DNA from: Gammaproteobacteria bacterium UBA4475 | GTDB taxonomy: Bacteria; Pseudomonadota; Gammaproteobacteria; Pseudomonadales; Azotimanducaceae | Direction of reading: 5' to 3' | Length of the DNA stretch: 7,206 nucleotides | NCBI GenBank assembly: GCA_002389265.1 | Contig: DGOD01000051.1 | Location: forward strand, 4,498-11,703 | Shown: positions 5,128 through 7,206 of the stretch, in pieces | Layout of the letters: every line of letters begins with the position of its first letter | Position numbering within the stretch: position 1 is the first letter of the stretch | Notes under the pieces: generated by a model | The model's database searches: none | What the model saw: the letters and a program-made list of their open reading frames with translations, nothing else | Told to the model about the DNA's origin: nothing | Program-made: the position numbers and the translations under genes

Positions 5128-6081
5128 TTAAATCGCGATTCGAAATTTGTCGATCTGAATATCGTCTTCACCCAGGTCGGTGAAATTATCGTCTACCCGG
5201 CCTTTAATATAGTCTCGCCAAGTAAAGCTACTGAACCGCGGTGCGCCTTGAGTCAAGCCAGCGATAGGTTCCAGCACCGCATCATTCCTGGGATTGTAAA
5301 AGTAGGGCGTGCTATACCGAGCAGTTTGCGCCATCGGTATCACTCGATGAACCGCAGCCCGATAATTATCGTTAGTCCAAACCTGCATGGCATCGCCCAA
5401 ATTCACCACGATGGTACCCGCTTTCGGAGTCACATCGATCCAGCCTTCGGTTTTTGACAAGGCTTGTAAGCCGCCGGTCATGTCCTGCAGCAGCAAGGTC
5501 AATATTCCGGGATCCGTATGATGATGCAACGCCATATCGCCAAGTCCGGCTACCGCGCCGGCTTCTGCGCCTGATAGTGGATCTGACAGCGGATAGTAAT
5601 TCAGTCGTACATTACTGGTGCGTGGATCACCTGGTGGACAACCGGTTTCCTGACCAACTTGACGATTCAATGCGCGATAAACCAGCTGTAAAGTACGCTC
5701 AGCAATATCTGAGGCTTGAATAAAAAATTTCTCCATCGCTTGCCGAAACTCAAGCTGATTGGCTGGCCACTGATTAAGATCTGTACGATCTTCTCTGGAC
5801 AGCATGTAATCGAAAACCTCTTTCAGGTCTCGCTTGCGCTTGGTCAATTCTCGATCATAGAAACCTAAGGGGATACTATCACTGCGAAGAATTTTGCGCT
5901 TTTCGGCTTGCGGCAGATCGAAGAAAGTCGCCGAGGCTTGCCACATCTCGTCAATCACCTCATCGATGCCGTGATTTTCTAATAGAAAAAACCCATGGTC
6001 TCGACAGGCAAGATCCAAGGGCACCAGCGCCGATGGATCTTGTTCCGCATGGACTAAATCAATAACCGGGACTTCTGTCAT
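5128..6081 (-). CDS. 2-oxoglutarate/Fe(II)-dependent dioxygenase, isopenicillin N synthase-like family
   Basis: A 317-aa non-heme iron oxygenase. The N-terminal DIOX_N region (about 4-110) opens with VPVIDL and has DHGFFLLENHGI at 28-39. The C-terminal double-stranded beta-helix carries the iron triad His188-x-Asp190 and His245, and Arg255-x-Ser257 to hold 2-oxoglutarate. NYYP at 161-164 is another family element. All catalytic residues are intact, so an active enzyme is expected; it would use O2 and 2-oxoglutarate to hydroxylate or otherwise oxidise a small molecule. The substrate cannot be read from sequence; the family ranges from antibiotic and gibberellin synthesis to xenobiotic breakdown. 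The ATG at 6081-6079 follows an AGAG site by 7 nt. A candidate -10 (TATATT, 6121-6116) lies upstream without a convincing -35. The quinone reductase gene follows 54 nt downstream. Confidence 0.9.
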   Translation of the reverse strand: MTEVPVIDLVHAEQDPSALVPLDLACRDHGFFLLENHGIDEVIDEMWQASATFFDLPQAEKRKILRSDSIPLGFYDRELTKRKRDLKEVFDYMLSREDRTDLNQWPANQLEFRQAMEKFFIQASDIAERTLQLVYRALNRQVGQETGCPPGDPRTSNVRLNYYPLSDPLSGAEAGAVAGLGDMALHHHTDPGILTLLLQDMTGGLQALSKTEGWIDVTPKAGTIVVNLGDAMQVWTNDNYRAAVHRVIPMAQTARYSTPYFYNPRNDAVLEPIAGLTQGAPRFSSFTWRDYIKGRVDDNFTDLGEDDIQIDKFRIAI

Positions 6082-6115
6082 GAAAAGCTCTGACTGTTTG
6101 TTGCTTGAGACAAGG

Positions 6116-6121
6116 AATATA
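6116..6121 (-). promoter_or_regulatory. Tentative -10 box for the dioxygenase gene
   Basis: TATATT on the minus strand lies 34 nt before the dioxygenase ATG. No good -35 is found at 16-18 nt, so this is weak. The distance and its position right after a hairpin-rich stretch make it the best local candidate. Confidence 0.25.
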
Positions 6122-6228
6122 GCCCATCAGCCTTGACTTTGCATGTCTCGAGGCGGCTTGCAGACTGCACGGAAATTGATCGTTTAACTGAGCTAAGCAC
6201 CACTGACACTGGTATCTCAACGTCCTCG

Positions 6229-6300
6229 GCCTGACCATCAGGCAGTCACCACCCGTGGCCAGCGGCTTCAGGCTTGAACCGCCCTAGGGCCACGAGGCCC
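6229..6300. repeat. Three consecutive short hairpins in the gap after the acyl-CoA dehydrogenase gene
   Basis: Hairpin 1 is GCCTGA-CCA-TCAGGC (6229-6243). Hairpin 2 is GCGG(C)TTCA-GGCT-TGAACCGC (6262-6282), an 8-bp stem with one bulged C. Hairpin 3 is GGGCC-ACGA-GGCCC (6287-6300), overlapping the 10-bp palindrome GCCCTAGGGC (6281-6290). They lie 35-106 nt past the stop of the acyl-CoA dehydrogenase gene. None has a U-tract, so this is not a plain intrinsic terminator; an mRNA 3'-end structure or REP-like element is possible. Confidence 0.4.
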
Positions 6301-6334
6301 GTCGACAGCCCCAGCCGACTGTCAATCCGTGCCT

Positions 6335-7206
6335 CTATTTATCTGTTGAATTGCGCGCTATAGCCCGGAATGGCCCTGAATCAGACCGAGGCTCCTTAGG
6401 CATTTCAAGGACCCGTTCGGCGATAATGTTTTTCTGAATCTCATCAGTGCCACCGGCAATCGAAATCGCCGGCACCGACAATAAAATCTCCGCTATCACG
6501 CCGGCCTCTGCTGAGGCTGCGCCACCCAACATGGCATCTGTACCGGCAACGAGGGTATGCACATGGGCCGCTTGTCGCGCGATAACACTGGCGGCCAGCT
6601 TACCAATCGACCCTTGGGGACTCACCGTATTGGATCCTGCCCGGCTCAAGGCCGCAGCACTGGCTGCCGCCAGATCAGCTCCTTGTTTCATGGATAACAG
6701 TTTAGCGATTTCCTGACGGATATGCGGATCGTTGATGGCACCAGTTTGCCTTGCTCGCGGCAGTGCCAAATCAGCCCGTCCCGCGCGCTGGGGATACCAG
6801 GTATAGGGTTCGAGCGCAATCAACAGCTCGGCGCGATATTCATCATAAACGCGCCCCTGCAGACTACTCAAACCTTTCAGCCCACCATCTGGCCGACTCT
6901 GGCTAAAGCCCTGGCGCTCGATCGACAGTGTCGTGGCGGCTACCCGCCAGCCGTTACCTTCACCACCAATCAAGTCTCGAGGATCGACGCTGGCATCGGT
7001 CATGAACACTTCATTAAAAGACGCGTGGCCATTCATCTGGCGCAGTGGTCGTACCTCCACACCCGACTGGCGCATATCAAACAAGAAGTAACTCAACCCC
7101 TGGTGCTTCGGCACGTCCCAGTCGGTTCGCGCCAACAGAATACCAAAATCAGCATGATGCGCGCTGGTGGTCCAGACCTTCTGGCCATTGATGATATAGC
7201 GGTCTT
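6335..7206 (-). CDS. Acyl-CoA dehydrogenase, N-terminus cut by window edge
   Basis: The frame is open from the right edge to TAG at 6337-6335, giving about 290 C-terminal residues of a family near 390-400 aa. It opens with INGQKVWTTSAHHADFGILL, the beta-barrel segment next to the FAD, then HQGLSYFLFDM, RPLRQMNGHASFNEVF and GNGWRVAATTLSIER, all standard for FAD-dependent acyl-CoA dehydrogenases that introduce the alpha,beta double bond in beta-oxidation. The C-terminal helical domain ends with IAGGTDEIQKNIIAERVLEMP. In that element MCAD-type enzymes have the catalytic Glu just before Gly-Thr; here it is Gly (codon 6454-6452), as in many bacterial AGGT-type homologs. The base must be elsewhere or supplied by a partner subunit. 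Substrate chain or ring type is not evident. It is followed by a 253-nt gap, so it is probably a separate transcript from the dioxygenase gene. Confidence 0.92.
   Translation of the reverse strand, partial: DRYIINGQKVWTTSAHHADFGILLARTDWDVPKHQGLSYFLFDMRQSGVEVRPLRQMNGHASFNEVFMTDASVDPRDLIGGEGNGWRVAATTLSIERQGFSQSRPDGGLKGLSSLQGRVYDEYRAELLIALEPYTWYPQRAGRADLALPRARQTGAINDPHIRQEIAKLLSMKQGADLAAASAAALSRAGSNTVSPQGSIGKLAASVIARQAAHVHTLVAGTDAMLGGAASAEAGVIAEILLSVPAISIAGGTDEIQKNIIAERVLEMPKEPRSDSGPFRAIARNSTDK

Noticed and set aside
6283..6300. Intrinsic terminator for the acyl-CoA dehydrogenase gene
   Set aside because: The GC-rich hairpin has no U-tract on the minus strand, so it is listed only as structured intergenic DNA.
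1..7206. Mobile element, CRISPR array, phage-defence system or tRNA
   Set aside because: I saw no transposase, integrase, spaced direct repeats, defence-type domains or cloverleaf. All frames used belong to metabolic, regulatory or RNA-modification families.

Overview
This 7.2 kb stretch of about 50% GC is densely packed bacterial chromosome. The gene content is a Coq4-family protein, a Ddn-type oxidoreductase, a PA1024-type quinone reductase formerly called nitronate monooxygenase, a 2-oxoglutarate/Fe(II) oxygenase and an acyl-CoA dehydrogenase. Together with the near-consensus sigma70 promoter, this fits a free-living, probably marine or environmental gammaproteobacterium. That assignment is inference; there is no rRNA or other marker gene to prove it. 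No tRNA, IS element, CRISPR or prophage gene was seen.

Layout. (1) Positions 1-1730, minus strand: a Coq4-family protein (237 aa), then a pterin-4a-carbinolamine dehydratase-like protein (86 aa, 17 nt downstream), then the N-terminal 220 residues of a YeaD-type hexose-6-phosphate mutarotase that runs off the left edge. (2) Positions 1731-1983: a divergent control region. It has a near-consensus promoter for the coq4 side whose spacer is filled by a perfect 15-bp palindrome, and a related imperfect palindrome next to the start of the regulator gene. (3) Positions 1984-3969, plus strand: a probable four-gene operon of a TetR-family regulator, a Ddn/F420-type nitroreductase (ATGA overlap), a YkgJ-type cysteine-cluster protein and a SPOUT RNA methyltransferase. 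(4) Positions 4008-4050: an A-tract/T-tract hairpin between convergent genes, readable as a bidirectional terminator. (5) Positions 4096-6081, minus strand: a 2-oxoglutarate/Fe(II) dioxygenase followed by a PA1024-type NADH:quinone reductase, 54 nt apart. (6) Positions 6082-6334: a 253-nt gap with a candidate promoter and three successive hairpins. (7) Positions 6335-7206, minus strand: the C-terminal 290 residues of an acyl-CoA dehydrogenase that enters from the right edge.

How it may work together. The best-supported regulatory unit is the TetR divergon, in which the regulator probably represses the coq4-side promoter and its own. Three proteins belong to families tied to quinones: Coq4 (ubiquinone biosynthesis in eukaryotes), Ddn (F420H2-dependent quinone or nitro reduction in actinobacteria) and the PA1024-type NADH:quinone reductase. 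Two of these flank the same regulator. A link to quinone or redox homeostasis is therefore a reasonable hypothesis, but the sequence alone does not prove it. Most of the genes belong to known families. The least described parts are the regulator/Coq4/Ddn arrangement and the bacterial role of this Coq4 and this SPOUT subfamily.
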